Below, one piece after another: positions 1 through 7,612 of a DNA stretch of 48,481 nucleotides; within the stretch, counting starts at the first letter, position 1, and every line of letters begins with the position of its first letter. Both the position numbers and the translations under genes were made by a program. Source of the DNA: SHZI01 sp964384525. Its GTDB lineage: Bacteria > Pseudomonadota > Gammaproteobacteria > Steroidobacterales > GCA-2729495. The stretch spans positions 1-48,481 of the forward strand of contig CAYLKO010000013.1 of NCBI GenBank assembly GCA_964384525.1, read 5' to 3'. The notes below the pieces were generated by a model. It did no database searches, was not told the DNA's origin, and saw only the letters and a list, made by a program, of their open reading frames with translations.

Positions 1-516
1 CAGTCGTGGATAGCCACTGCTCGTCTGAATCTTGGCATCCTGAACCTTGCCGTCTGCACCCACCAGCACCGAGATAATCACCGAGCCTTCTTCTCCCAGA
101 CGGCGGGAGGTCGGCGGAAATACTGGCTGGAATCGTGACCGGTATCTGGGGTCGATGACCGGGGCCGTCTTGACCGCTTTTTTGACGACCGGGGCCGGGG
201 TGGGCGCGGGCTTGCTGACGGTGGTAACCAGTGCCGTGGTCGACGGCGCCGGCGCCAGGTTCTCGACGACGAAATCGGGTGGCGGCACGTAGGGTGGTGG
301 TGTTTCGAGGGCCGGAGGCGGCGGGGGCAGCTCTTCCTCCTTGGTGACTTCCTCGATGATGTCCGCCTGGATGATCGTTGGCGCACGCTCGGCATCGATC
401 CGCGACAGGCTGGCCGCCAGCGCCCAGATCAGCCCGATATGGAAAATCACGATTATGGCCAGGATGGTCGACTTGCGACCGCTGCTGCCTAGCCCGGTAT
501 CAAAGGTGCTTTCCAT
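1..516 (-). CDS. tonB: Energy transducer TonB, C-terminus cut by window edge
   Basis: The reading frame runs from ATG at 516 to the window edge without a stop, so 172 residues are visible. It has the TonB layout: a short cytoplasmic N-terminus, one membrane segment at about residues 15-34 (TILAIIVIFHIGLIWALAAS), a periplasmic proline-rich linker (PPPPPALETPPPYVPPP, then repeated Pro-Ala and Lys-Pro), and the start of the C-terminal domain with the characteristic stretch SVIISVLVGADGKV followed by SSGYPRL. TonB passes proton-motive energy from ExbB/ExbD to outer-membrane receptors such as the one at 28959. ExbBD genes are not in the window. The family assignment is firm; the specific paralogue is not. 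A short leader frame lies just upstream (525-581). Confidence 0.9.
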   Translation of the reverse strand, partial: MESTFDTGLGSSGRKSTILAIIVIFHIGLIWALAASLSRIDAERAPTIIQADIIEEVTKEEELPPPPPALETPPPYVPPPDFVVENLAPAPSTTALVTTVSKPAPTPAPVVKKAVKTAPVIDPRYRSRFQPVFPPTSRRLGEEGSVIISVLVGADGKVQDAKIQTSSGYPRL

Positions 517-524
517 GGATGCTC

Positions 525-581
525 TTAAGTTTTCAGTTTCGATGGCCGGTACTGCTGCGGCGCCGCTGCGACTGAATTCAT
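525..581 (-). CDS. Possible 18-residue leader peptide upstream of tonB
   Basis: An 18-codon frame (starts MNSVAAAPQQYR, ends PSKLKT) has a strong ribosome site, GGAG placed 8 nt before its ATG. Its TAA ends 8 nt before the tonB ATG. The tonB start itself has only a weak AAGAG. This arrangement suggests translational coupling, or an older upstream start for tonB that is now out of frame. No similarity is recognised, and it may simply be chance. Confidence 0.3.
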   Translation of the reverse strand: MNSVAAAPQQYRPSKLKT

Positions 582-863
582 GCCGGTTTCTCCATTCTGT
601 CTCTCGGGCCAAGTTTTTGCCTGCAGACAGAACCAGCGGCTTGTCGGGTCCAGGATCCCCCCTCGGCCCAACGGCGCAAATTTACCCGATCTTTCCCGTG
701 AATGCACACGTCAATTGTTTCATCCACCGTCTGCACGATTTTTCCTGCTGCGGTCAAGGTGGATGCCACGGATGTATCCGGGTTGCGCCCTTGTGCTTGT
801 GGCCCCGATCCACGCGATGACAATATGCCGTTGAACAGGATGGCGAAAACAGGAGTTGCAGGA
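582..863. other. Divergent intergenic region, no gene seen
   Basis: Non-coding interval between the tonB leader frame (minus) and the lipoprotein gene (plus). Every frame here is short or lacks coding character. It presumably carries the two divergent promoters, but I found no convincing -35/-10 pair, repeat or terminator hairpin. The only clear signal is the AGGAG ribosome site near its right end, serving the lipoprotein gene at 864. Confidence 0.5.
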
Positions 864-1235
864 ATGAGTGCACGGCGCTGCCTGCGGGTCGCGGCACTGC
901 TGGGGAGTGTGGTCATCGGCCTGTCGGCTGGCTGTACTGCGGCGCTCGACCGGAGTGCGGATTTCGACCGTCATCGTTACAGCCAGCTCGTGCAGCCGTT
1001 CAACAAGGCCGGAACGATCTATTTCGATGTCAGGTTCGCCGCCGATTTTCCGGCCCGTGATCCAGCCGGCGACGCGGCGCGCGATGTCTGGCTCAAGGAC
1101 TGGCTAGCGCAGCGGCGGCTCTGCCCTGATGGCTACGATGTGGTTGAGCGTCGGCCTTTCGATTATCTCGAGGACAATCCGGCGGGTTACGACGAGCGTT
1201 GGGAAATTCGCTGTCGGGTGCCCGTGCCGGGATAA
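864..1235 (+). CDS. Small lipoprotein of unknown function
   Basis: A 123-residue protein with a textbook lipoprotein signal: basic n-region (MSARRCLR), hydrophobic core, and lipobox LSAG-Cys with the lipidated Cys at residue 24. The mature part is about 100 residues, rich in Asp, Arg and aromatic residues, with a Cys pair (CPDGYD and EIRCRV) that could form a disulphide. I chose ATG 864 because AGGAG sits 8 nt upstream and the signal peptide starts there; in-frame ATGs at 825 and 840 would spoil the signal peptide. No known domain is recognised. The neighbour downstream (1243-1731) is convergent, so this is a single-gene unit. The membrane anchor is secure; the function is unknown. Confidence 0.75.
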   Translation: MSARRCLRVAALLGSVVIGLSAGCTAALDRSADFDRHRYSQLVQPFNKAGTIYFDVRFAADFPARDPAGDAARDVWLKDWLAQRRLCPDGYDVVERRPFDYLEDNPAGYDERWEIRCRVPVPG

Positions 1236-1242
1236 ACGGCAA

Positions 1243-1731
1243 CTACTGCAGTGTCACGCGGGTGCCGGGTTCAACCTGCCACCGATGGGTGAAGCCGGCA
1301 TTGAGTTCCAGAACACCGCTGACTGCACCACCCGAGCTGATCGTGGCTGTTGAATGGGGGGTGGCATCCCGCGCGATATGCCTGATCGCGCCGTCCTCGC
1401 CCACGAAGACGATGTCCAGGGAGAGGATGGTGTTCTTCATCCACATGGCCAGTTCCACCGGCGGGTCATGTTCGAAATACATGCCCTCGAACTCGGGCAG
1501 GTCGGTGACGTACATCAGCCCCTGGGACTGCTGGTCGCGGCTTCGGGCCAGATAGACCTCGATGAGGAGGCAGCGTGCCCCCGCTGTTTCCAGCACGATC
1601 TGGCCGCGCGGGAACCCTGCCACGATATGGCTGGGGCTCAAGGCGTTGGCCGTGCCGGCGGTGAGGATGAGCAGGGCGGCCAGCCCGGTCAGCGCAGACA
1701 GCCCGACAGTCTGCCTGGGCTCAGCCGGCAT
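1243..1731 (-). CDS. DUF192 family exported protein
   Basis: A 162-residue protein with an N-terminal signal peptide (hydrophobic about residues 11-30, then ANA-LS) and the DUF192 fold. The family pattern is visible: an N-terminal strand pair (IEVYLARS), the hallmark QSQGLMYVTDLPEFEGMYF with its Gln-Gly-Leu-Met core, MWMKNTILSLDIVFV, and the late GVLELNAG segment. DUF192 proteins are small, mostly periplasmic and biochemically uncharacterised. ATG 1731 is preferred over an in-frame TTG at 1752 because it overlaps the upstream stop (1721-1723) by only 11 bp, which indicates translational coupling in a two-gene unit with the gene at 1721-2296. Confidence 0.88.
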   Translation of the reverse strand: MPAEPRQTVGLSALTGLAALLILTAGTANALSPSHIVAGFPRGQIVLETAGARCLLIEVYLARSRDQQSQGLMYVTDLPEFEGMYFEHDPPVELAMWMKNTILSLDIVFVGEDGAIRHIARDATPHSTATISSGGAVSGVLELNAGFTHRWQVEPGTRVTLQ

Positions 1732-2296
1732 CGGCGTCCACCCGACCGGCAAAATGCAGATCGCCGAGCGTCAGGGACGACTGGTCGTGCAGCGAGGGCA
1801 GCGTAGCCACGCAGTAGATGATGCCGTCGATCCGCAGGTCTGCACTCCGGCTTTGCCGCAGCACGCCGCCAATACGGGCCCAGCACCGGTCAAAGCCGCT
1901 GCTGCTGTAGAAGTGTCCCGACGGGTCGATGACGGTGATGTTGGCCGGTGCTTCGCTGCCGGCCAGTTCGGCCGGTTGTCCGGCGATGCTGATCTGGATG
2001 GACAGGCGACCTTTGTCCCCGGTCTCGTGGGCAAAATACAGGCGGACGCTCCGGCCATCCGGTCGGGTCATGCCGCTGCAATGGAGCTCGTTGCCGGTCC
2101 AGTCGAGGGTGGCGTTCAGCGCACCGAACAACTGGCCACGCAGAAAGCCGGCCGGCTCGATGGCGCAGGGCCGGCTGACGGGATCACCCGCCACAAGCTG
2201 CCGGACCGGCAGGCGCTGGGTCAGAGCCAGGCTGCCGATGACCAGGACCAGGGCGGCGCCCGATATCTGGCTGAACCACTGTCGTTGCGTCGTCAT
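1721..2296 (-). CDS. Unknown protein with N-terminal membrane anchor
   Basis: A 191-residue protein with one hydrophobic segment at about residues 10-26 (ISGAALVLVIGSLALTQ) and a C-terminal soluble domain presumably outside the membrane. It contains several Cys residues (AIEPAG preceded by RPC, ELHCSG, DRCWARIG, IIYCVATL) that could form disulphides. The C-terminal part reads like a beta-rich domain (SSLTLGDLHFAGRV). I recognise no family. It overlaps the start of the DUF192 gene by 11 bp, so the two are probably co-translated and may act together. ATG 2296 is taken as the start; TAGGAT 8 nt upstream could be either a weak ribosome site or a -10 box. Confidence 0.6.
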   Translation of the reverse strand: MTTQRQWFSQISGAALVLVIGSLALTQRLPVRQLVAGDPVSRPCAIEPAGFLRGQLFGALNATLDWTGNELHCSGMTRPDGRSVRLYFAHETGDKGRLSIQISIAGQPAELAGSEAPANITVIDPSGHFYSSSGFDRCWARIGGVLRQSRSADLRIDGIIYCVATLPSLHDQSSLTLGDLHFAGRVDADAG

Positions 2297-2394
2297 TGCT
2301 GCCAATCCTATTGCGAGCCGCCCGGGAAATGTGACTTATTGCGCAGCTGCCCGCCGGGTTCGCCGGTAACGTCCCCCGAGGGTAGGGACTGCGG

Positions 2395-3624
2395 GTGCCG
2401 GGCACGACTTTGAGTACTGATGCGCAATACCATCTGAGCTCGCTGATCATCGATCGGCGGCCGCGTGTCTCGCACTTGCGTTTCCACAGCAAGTTCGTCG
2501 AGGCCGATTTCCGGCGCATCTATGCCGAGACCAATTACCCGAGGACGCGCACCATCCTGATCCTGGTGGCGACCGCCATCCTGATCGGGTTGATACTTGC
2601 GGTGGTCGACAAGAATCTCAGCTGGCCGACAGCCGCGTTCCTGCTGGGAGCCGTGCTGCCGGTGCTGATGGCCACCTTGGTGATGTCGTACAAGGAGGGC
2701 TCCCACGCGGGCTACCAGATCCTGCTGGCGGCAACCGCCCTGCTGATCGGGCTGGTGGGCACTTCACTCACCGTCCGCGCCAGCCTGCATGGCGAACCCT
2801 TCTACTTTGGTGCGGAGGTGGCCTGGATCTTCGTGGTCTGGCTCGCCCTCGGCCTGCACTTCTGGTATGCCACGGTCGTCGCCGTCACCATGTCCGCGAT
2901 CTACTGCTGGGGCATGCTGCACTGGCAGTTTGCCCTGCCCGAAGCCATGTTCTCCGGCCTGACGCTGCTCGGCGTGAACCTGCTCGGCGCCTACAGCTGC
3001 TTCCAGCTCGAGGTGGCGCTGCGCCATGCCTTTACCGAATCGCGCATGCTCAATGATCTGGCCGAGCGGGACGGGCTCACGGGCCTGTTCAATCGCCGGC
3101 GCTATGACCGGGATGTGGAAAAGCTCTGGCGCCAGTCCCGGCGTGAGCAGACCCAGCTGACCCTGCTGATGGTGGATATCGATCACTTCAAGGCATTCAA
3201 TGATCTGTATGGCCACCAGGTCGGGGATGACGCCCTGAAGCGGGTCGCTGATGTCATCGCAGGCTGTGCCCAGCGCCCGCTGGACTTTGCCGCACGCTTT
3301 GGCGGCGAGGAGTTTGCGGTGGTCCTGTATGGCCCGGCGCAGGATGCGGGGCGTGAGATATCCGAGAGCCTGCGACACGGCGTCGAAGCACTGGCCATAC
3401 CGCATGCCGAATCAACCACGGGTGGCTTCCTGACGGTCAGTGTCGGGGTGGCCATCGTCAGCCCGGGCAATGAACGCAGTCTGGCCGGCGCCATCCAGCT
3501 GGCCGACGAATGCCTCTATCAGGCAAAGGAAGACGGCCGGAACTGCGTGGTCATCAGGGAATCAAGGAACACCCACATCCAGACGGGACGCTTCCGCGCA
3601 ACCCGCGTGCGGGCTACCGCCTGA
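2395..3624 (+). CDS. Membrane diguanylate cyclase (GGDEF domain)
   Basis: A 409-residue protein with about six membrane segments between residues 52 and 208, then a complete GGDEF domain from residue 222 to about 392. It should make c-di-GMP from two GTP. The active-site motif is GGEEF (303-307). The N-terminal DGLTGLFNRRR signature, the metal-binding DIDHFKAFND and the dimer-side GHQVGDDALK are all present. An RPLD tetrad at 294-297, exactly five residues before GGEEF, matches the RxxD inhibitory site, so product inhibition is expected. The membrane part resembles a generic sensor region without a recognised ligand motif. The start is GTG at 2395 behind an AGGG sequence; a TTG at 2410 is the alternative. 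It is divergent from the gene ending at 2296. Confidence 0.93.
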   Translation: MPGTTLSTDAQYHLSSLIIDRRPRVSHLRFHSKFVEADFRRIYAETNYPRTRTILILVATAILIGLILAVVDKNLSWPTAAFLLGAVLPVLMATLVMSYKEGSHAGYQILLAATALLIGLVGTSLTVRASLHGEPFYFGAEVAWIFVVWLALGLHFWYATVVAVTMSAIYCWGMLHWQFALPEAMFSGLTLLGVNLLGAYSCFQLEVALRHAFTESRMLNDLAERDGLTGLFNRRRYDRDVEKLWRQSRREQTQLTLLMVDIDHFKAFNDLYGHQVGDDALKRVADVIAGCAQRPLDFAARFGGEEFAVVLYGPAQDAGREISESLRHGVEALAIPHAESTTGGFLTVSVGVAIVSPGNERSLAGAIQLADECLYQAKEDGRNCVVIRESRNTHIQTGRFRATRVRATA

Positions 3625-3644
3625 TTGCACGCCGACCTGAGGCC

Positions 3645-4079
3645 TCACCAGCTGCCGGTGTTGCCCATGGACTGCCACGGCTCGGCGGGAGGCAGCCGGT
3701 CACCTTGCTGCAGCAGTTCGATGGAGATCCCGTCCGGCGAGCGCACGAAGGCCATGTGACCATCCCGGGGCGGGCGATTGATGGTGACGCCCATGGCCAT
3801 CAGATGGCTGCACAAGGCGTAGATGTCGTTGACCGCATAGGCCACGTGGCCGAAGTTCCGCCCACCCGCATACGCTTCCGGATCCCAATTCCACGTCAGT
3901 TCCAGGCAGCTGGTTTCGTCGCCCGGTGCCGCCAAAAACACCAGGGTGAAGCGGCCGGCGTCGTTCTCGACGCGACGGATCTCGCGCAGGCCCAGCCCGG
4001 CGCAATAAAACTCGAGGGATGCGTCGAGGTCGGAGACCCGGACCATTGTGTGCAGGTACTTCACTAGAATGCCGCCCAT
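3645..4079 (-). CDS. gloA: Lactoylglutathione lyase (glyoxalase I)
   Basis: A 144-residue single-domain glyoxalase I, which converts the methylglyoxal-glutathione hemithioacetal to S-lactoylglutathione. The four metal ligands are all visible: His10 (LHTMVRV), Glu60 (CLELTWNW), His78 (FGHVAYAV) and Glu121 (GISIELLQ). The length matches the E. coli GloA class. ATG 4079 has GAGG 7 nt upstream and gives the usual family N-terminus; earlier in-frame ATGs at 4094 and 4121 would run into the divergent gene. The start codon interlocks with that of the hydrolase at 4078 on the opposite strand (shared CATG at 4077-4080), so each promoter must lie inside the other coding region. Glutathione use fits a gammaproteobacterium. 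Confidence 0.92.
   Translation of the reverse strand: MGGILVKYLHTMVRVSDLDASLEFYCAGLGLREIRRVENDAGRFTLVFLAAPGDETSCLELTWNWDPEAYAGGRNFGHVAYAVNDIYALCSHLMAMGVTINRPPRDGHMAFVRSPDGISIELLQQGDRLPPAEPWQSMGNTGSW
4065..4070 (+). promoter_or_regulatory. Candidate -10 box for the alpha/beta hydrolase gene
   Basis: TAGAAT lies 7 nt upstream of the hydrolase ATG at 4078 and no Shine-Dalgarno sequence is present. If used, transcription would begin at about the start codon, giving a leaderless mRNA. The box lies within the first codons of the antisense glyoxalase gene. Confidence 0.35.
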
Positions 4080-4974
4080 GTCAGTGCCTCGCATCTTGTA
4101 CGTCCCCGGCGTCCGTGCCAAGCCGCCGCCGGAAATTCATCGCGAACTGTTCCGGCGCTGCCTGCTGGAGGGCATCCGCCGTGCCGATGCCGCGGTGGCC
4201 GAAGAAATGGCCGCGATGCCGGATTGTCTGCGCATGGTGCTCTGGGGCCATCTGCTGTACGACAGCTGGCGGGATCCGGCAGTCGACGAGCCGGGCATCG
4301 CCGCGATGCTTGCCGAGACCCACCCGACGAAAAGCAGCATCCAGGAGATTTTCGGGTGGCGCCGGCGAGCCGAGTTCCTCGCGCACCGGCTGGGTGACCG
4401 GCTGCCATTCCTGATCAACATGTTGGCGTCGGACAATACGCGCCTGAATCTGGCCGATTCCCGGCGCTATTTCGCCAACGCCGATGGCATCGGTGACCGG
4501 ATCCGCGAGCTGCTGCAGGTGCAGCTTCGGCAGGCCTGGCAGGCGGGCGAGCGCATCCTGCTGATGGCGCACAGTTTCGGTTCGGTCATTGCCTGGGACA
4601 CGTTGTGGACCCTGCGCCACGAGGCAGGCCCGGTGGATCTGTTCCTGACCCTCGGCAGCCCGTTGGGCACCCGCTTTGTCCGGCAACGCCTGCTGGGCGC
4701 CAGTCATGTCGGCGCCGACCGTTACCCGCGGGGCATCCGGCAGTGGCAGAACCTGGCGGCGATCGGTGGCCTGCCGGCGCTGGGGCACCGCTTTGCCGAC
4801 GATTTTGCCGGGATGCGCGCACTGGGCCTGGTCGACTCGATCACCGACCGCACGGACCTGATCAATCCCTTTCAGGGTGTGGACGGACTCAATGTCCACA
4901 AGTGCTATGCATACTTCGTCAATGCGGCCACCGGCGCGGCGATTGCCTCATGGTGGCGCACGGCATCGGTCTGA
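4078..4974 (+). CDS. Alpha/beta-hydrolase (lipase/PGAP1-like serine hydrolase)
   Basis: A 298-residue cytoplasmic protein. The N-terminal strand RILYVPGVRAKPP resembles the oxyanion-hole strand of lipases. The nucleophile elbow is AHSFGSV (Ser166), a GxSxG variant with Ala in first place, followed by LGSPLGT, common in PGAP1-like and lecithin:cholesterol acyltransferase-like hydrolases. A late NVHKCYAY supplies a candidate catalytic His, with several Asp candidates in between. No signal peptide is present. The substrate is unknown; an ester or lipid is likely from the fold. An ATG at 4069 is an alternative start. It is divergent from gloA with an interlocked start. Confidence 0.75.
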   Translation: MSVPRILYVPGVRAKPPPEIHRELFRRCLLEGIRRADAAVAEEMAAMPDCLRMVLWGHLLYDSWRDPAVDEPGIAAMLAETHPTKSSIQEIFGWRRRAEFLAHRLGDRLPFLINMLASDNTRLNLADSRRYFANADGIGDRIRELLQVQLRQAWQAGERILLMAHSFGSVIAWDTLWTLRHEAGPVDLFLTLGSPLGTRFVRQRLLGASHVGADRYPRGIRQWQNLAAIGGLPALGHRFADDFAGMRALGLVDSITDRTDLINPFQGVDGLNVHKCYAYFVNAATGAAIASWWRTASV

Positions 4975-4982
4975 TCGCGACC

Positions 4983-6224
4983 TCAGCGCCCGGTATCACC
5001 CGCATCGGCCTGAATGACGATGTCGATCCGCCGGTTCCGGGCCCGGTTCGCGGCGGAGTCATTGCCCGCAATCGGTTTTTCCTTGCCGTAACCGTGCGCT
5101 GAAATCAGCTGGCCCGGCACGGCTGCCGCGGTGATGAGCTGATTGGCGACGACACGGGCCCGCTCGCCGGACAGGCGCAGATTGGCGGCATCGCTGCCGG
5201 ATGCATCGGTATGCCCCTCAACCAGCACCGGTGCGCCTGGAAACAGGCTCAGGGCGGAGCTGACCTTCTTCAAAAGCGGCAGCGACCGCTTCTGCAACTC
5301 CGCGGAACCGGTGCCGAACGACAGCCCGGTCAGGCGCAGCACCACATTGCGACCCTGCCGCAGGACGATGCCTTCATCGGGCGCGAACATCGCCTGCAGT
5401 TGCGCCAACTGGTCCCGAACCCGCTGCTGTGATTCGAGCGTCATGACCAGCTGCCGCCGCTCGGCCGCGGCACCGCCGAGTCGTTGGTCCATCTCCTTGA
5501 GTTCGTCTTCCAGGCTCTGCACCTGTTGCTCGCGACTGGCCAGTGCCTGTTCGGCGGCGTCGGCCTTGTTTCTGAGCGCCGCCATGCCGGTGATCAGCGT
5601 CGTGACGGCGGCTTCATCGCCGACGATCGGCATGGCGGGCAGTCCGGCAGCCACCGCGGCGCGATCGACCACGGATTCCAGGTGGAGCAGCACGGCCTCG
5701 CCGCTGCGGTCGCCGCGGTCGATCTGCATGGCGAGCTCGGCAATGCGGGTGGCGTGCAGCGCTTCCAGGCGGGCGGCCTCGATTGCGCTGGCTGCCTCTG
5801 CCGGGGCGGAGCGGTGACTGGCGAGGGCTGCTTCCGCCACGGCCAGCTTCTGGTGGGCACTCGCCAGGGTACGCGGCGCATAGCGTTCCGCACGGGCTTT
5901 GTCCGCGGCGATGAGCTGCAGTTGCACGGGGGCCAGAAACCGGGTGCGCAACGCTTCGAGCCCGGCCTCGCGAAAGGCTGCTTCGATATCCGCACTGCGT
6001 TTGGCTGCGGTCTTGATGTCGCCCCGTGCAAGCCGGCTTTCGGCGGCTGCCAGCGCCTTGTCCGCCCGTGCCCAGCGCTCGGCGACGTAGCGCGGCGCTT
6101 CGGCGGTGAGGGCTGCGTCACGCGCCGTGCGGGCGCCATCCAGCACGTCGGCAATGCCTGCCGACGCCGTGATCATGCTGATGACGCCAGCGATCAGTGC
6201 CGGAAGCCACGATACCCGCTGCAT
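4983..6224 (-). CDS. OmpA-family protein with coiled-coil region
   Basis: A 413-residue exported protein: signal peptide at residues 1-25 (ending ASAGIA-DV), a long Ala/Glu/Arg-rich helical region (about 30-270) resembling DUF4398-type stalks, including a coiled coil at about 225-280 (EQALASREQQVQSLEDELKE), and an OmpA C-terminal peptidoglycan-binding domain (about 295-410). The OmpA hallmark is clear: VEGHTDASGSDAANLRLSGE from residue 335, then RARVV and NRRIDIVI. Such proteins tie the outer membrane or periplasmic complexes to peptidoglycan. ATG 6224 has a GAGAGG ribosome site and a TATACA box about 35 nt upstream. There is no beta-barrel domain, so it is periplasmic or lipid-free rather than a porin. 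Confidence 0.9.
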   Translation of the reverse strand: MQRVSWLPALIAGVISMITASAGIADVLDGARTARDAALTAEAPRYVAERWARADKALAAAESRLARGDIKTAAKRSADIEAAFREAGLEALRTRFLAPVQLQLIAADKARAERYAPRTLASAHQKLAVAEAALASHRSAPAEAASAIEAARLEALHATRIAELAMQIDRGDRSGEAVLLHLESVVDRAAVAAGLPAMPIVGDEAAVTTLITGMAALRNKADAAEQALASREQQVQSLEDELKEMDQRLGGAAAERRQLVMTLESQQRVRDQLAQLQAMFAPDEGIVLRQGRNVVLRLTGLSFGTGSAELQKRSLPLLKKVSSALSLFPGAPVLVEGHTDASGSDAANLRLSGERARVVANQLITAAAVPGQLISAHGYGKEKPIAGNDSAANRARNRRIDIVIQADAGDTGR

Positions 6225-6259
6225 ACAGACCTCTCATCCGGTGGTTGAAGCGAGGCGCA

Positions 6260-6265
6260 TGTATA
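6260..6265 (-). promoter_or_regulatory. Candidate -10 box for the OmpA-family gene
   Basis: TATACA on the minus strand, about 35 nt before the ATG at 6224, would give a conventional leader of about 28 nt containing the GAGAGG ribosome site. I see no good -35 match. Confidence 0.3.
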
Positions 6266-6332
6266 GCATTGTGCGGGGATTCTGTGGACCTGCGCACGGA
6301 ATGATCGCGCCCGATCCTCTAACGTCGGGTCC

Positions 6333-6530
6333 ATGCGTGCGAAGTACTACACCCGCTTCCTGCTGCACCCGGAAGGCCCGGGATTCGCCGATGAGTACAG
6401 CGGCGTGGTTGAAGTCAGCCAGGACGTGGACCAGGTGCTGGAACCGAAGGAGATCGAGGCGCTGCTCGCCCGGAACTTCCAGCGGGACGAAGACGAGGTT
6501 GAGCTTCTGAACTGGTCACGAATTCACTAG
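6333..6530 (+). CDS. Small acidic protein of unknown function
   Basis: A 65-residue cytoplasmic protein, starting MRAKYYTRFLLHPEGPGF and ending LLNWSRIH. It is acidic, has no membrane segment or Cys motif, and has an amphipathic helix-like middle (EPKEIEALLARNF). It lies alone between a minus-strand OmpA-like gene and a strong intrinsic terminator 49 bp downstream, which supports it being a real short transcript. There is no Shine-Dalgarno sequence; TCTAAC lies 9 nt upstream of the ATG. The balanced composition looks protein-like. No family is recognised. Confidence 0.55.
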   Translation: MRAKYYTRFLLHPEGPGFADEYSGVVEVSQDVDQVLEPKEIEALLARNFQRDEDEVELLNWSRIH

Positions 6531-6578
6531 ACGCCGGACGTTCGAGTGGTGGACTGCCTGCAAGATTCCCCCTGTATT

Positions 6579-6607
6579 GGCCCGGCCTTGTGCCGGGCCT
6601 TTTTTTT
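6579..6607 (+). terminator. Rho-independent terminator
   Basis: A perfect 8-bp GC stem (GGCCCGGC / GCCGGGCC) with a 5-nt loop CTTGT is followed by eight T. It ends the transcript of the small gene at 6333 and insulates the oxygenase-lipA unit downstream. Confidence 0.9.
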
Positions 6608-6673
6608 GACAACTACCAAAAAAGGTACCGGACTCCAATCCTGCAACTTGTTCGGGTGGCGGCGGGTCGCCCG

Positions 6674-6679
6674 GTACAA
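6674..6679 (+). promoter_or_regulatory. Candidate -10 box for the oxygenase-lipA-sohB unit
   Basis: TACAAT lies 29 nt upstream of the oxygenase ATG at 6709. Together with the GAGG ribosome site just before that ATG this gives a normal short leader. The -35 match is poor. Confidence 0.35.
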
Positions 6680-6708
6680 TGCCCGCGGCCTGATACCACC
6701 GAGGTTTC

Positions 6709-7608
6709 ATGACAACCCTGTATATCGACAGCCCGCTGGATGATGCAGCCCGGCGGCAGCGACTCTACGCCGGTGATGTGTTTGTCTACTCTCCCACCGC
6801 GGCCTCCCTCGAGTTCTGCGCATTTGCCCAGCAGCTGATCCGCGAGGCCTTTGGCAGTCGCGACCCGGAACTTGCCCAGCACGACATGCCGGTCACGGAA
6901 TTCGCTGCGCTGCTGGCGGAACTGAAGCCGCGCTTCATCCATCATCCGGAATCAAAGCGCTTGATCCGCACCATGCTGCTGGCCCACGGTTGTTCAGGTC
7001 AGGACACCTACTTCGATGTCCCCCGTCTCCGCAGCTCGACCAGCGACGGCTACCTCACGACCGGCATTGCCTACGCTTTTCATCCGCATCGCGACACGTG
7101 GTATTCGGCGCCGCTCTGCCAGCTGAACTGGTGGATGCCGGTCTTTGACGTGGCGCCGAACAACGTCATGGCCTTCCATCCCCAGTACTGGACGCAGCCC
7201 ATTGCCAACAGCTCGGCCGGCTATGACTATCAGCGCTGGAATGCCACGAGCCGGTTCAATGCTGCCCGGCACATTGGCCAGGACACCCGCGAGCAACCCA
7301 AACCGGAAGAACCTGTCGCTGCCGAGCCCGATTTCCGCATCGTGGCTCCAGTGGGTGGCGTGATGGTTTTTTCCGGAGCCCACCTCCACTCGTCCATCCC
7401 GAATACCTCCGGCCGAACGCGCTACAGCATCGACTTCCGCACCGTGCACCGCGGTGACGCCGAGCAACTGCAGGGTGCGCCAAACATCGATTCCCGCTGC
7501 ACCGGCACCTCCATGCCGGACTACCTGCAGATCGATGACCAGAGCAACCTTCCCCCGGCCGTGATCGAGGCCTACCTGCCAGGACATCCCCAGCCCGTGC
7601 GAGAATGA
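6709..7608 (+). CDS. Fe(II)/2-oxoglutarate-dependent oxygenase, phytanoyl-CoA dioxygenase-like
   Basis: A 299-residue protein with the double-stranded beta-helix iron site visible: the HxD pair in AFHPHRDTWYSAP, a distal His in SGAHLHSSIPN, and an Arg in GRTRYSIDFRT for 2-oxoglutarate. The surrounding NWWMPVFDV and NNVMAFHPQYW segments fit phytanoyl-CoA dioxygenase-like enzymes acting on small molecules. It hydroxylates, or otherwise oxidises, an unknown substrate using O2 and 2-oxoglutarate. It has a GAGG ribosome site and ends 4 bp before lipA, so the two are probably co-transcribed. A link to lipoate metabolism is only inferred from position. Confidence 0.82.
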   Translation: MTTLYIDSPLDDAARRQRLYAGDVFVYSPTAASLEFCAFAQQLIREAFGSRDPELAQHDMPVTEFAALLAELKPRFIHHPESKRLIRTMLLAHGCSGQDTYFDVPRLRSSTSDGYLTTGIAYAFHPHRDTWYSAPLCQLNWWMPVFDVAPNNVMAFHPQYWTQPIANSSAGYDYQRWNATSRFNAARHIGQDTREQPKPEEPVAAEPDFRIVAPVGGVMVFSGAHLHSSIPNTSGRTRYSIDFRTVHRGDAEQLQGAPNIDSRCTGTSMPDYLQIDDQSNLPPAVIEAYLPGHPQPVRE

Positions 7609-7612
7609 CGGC

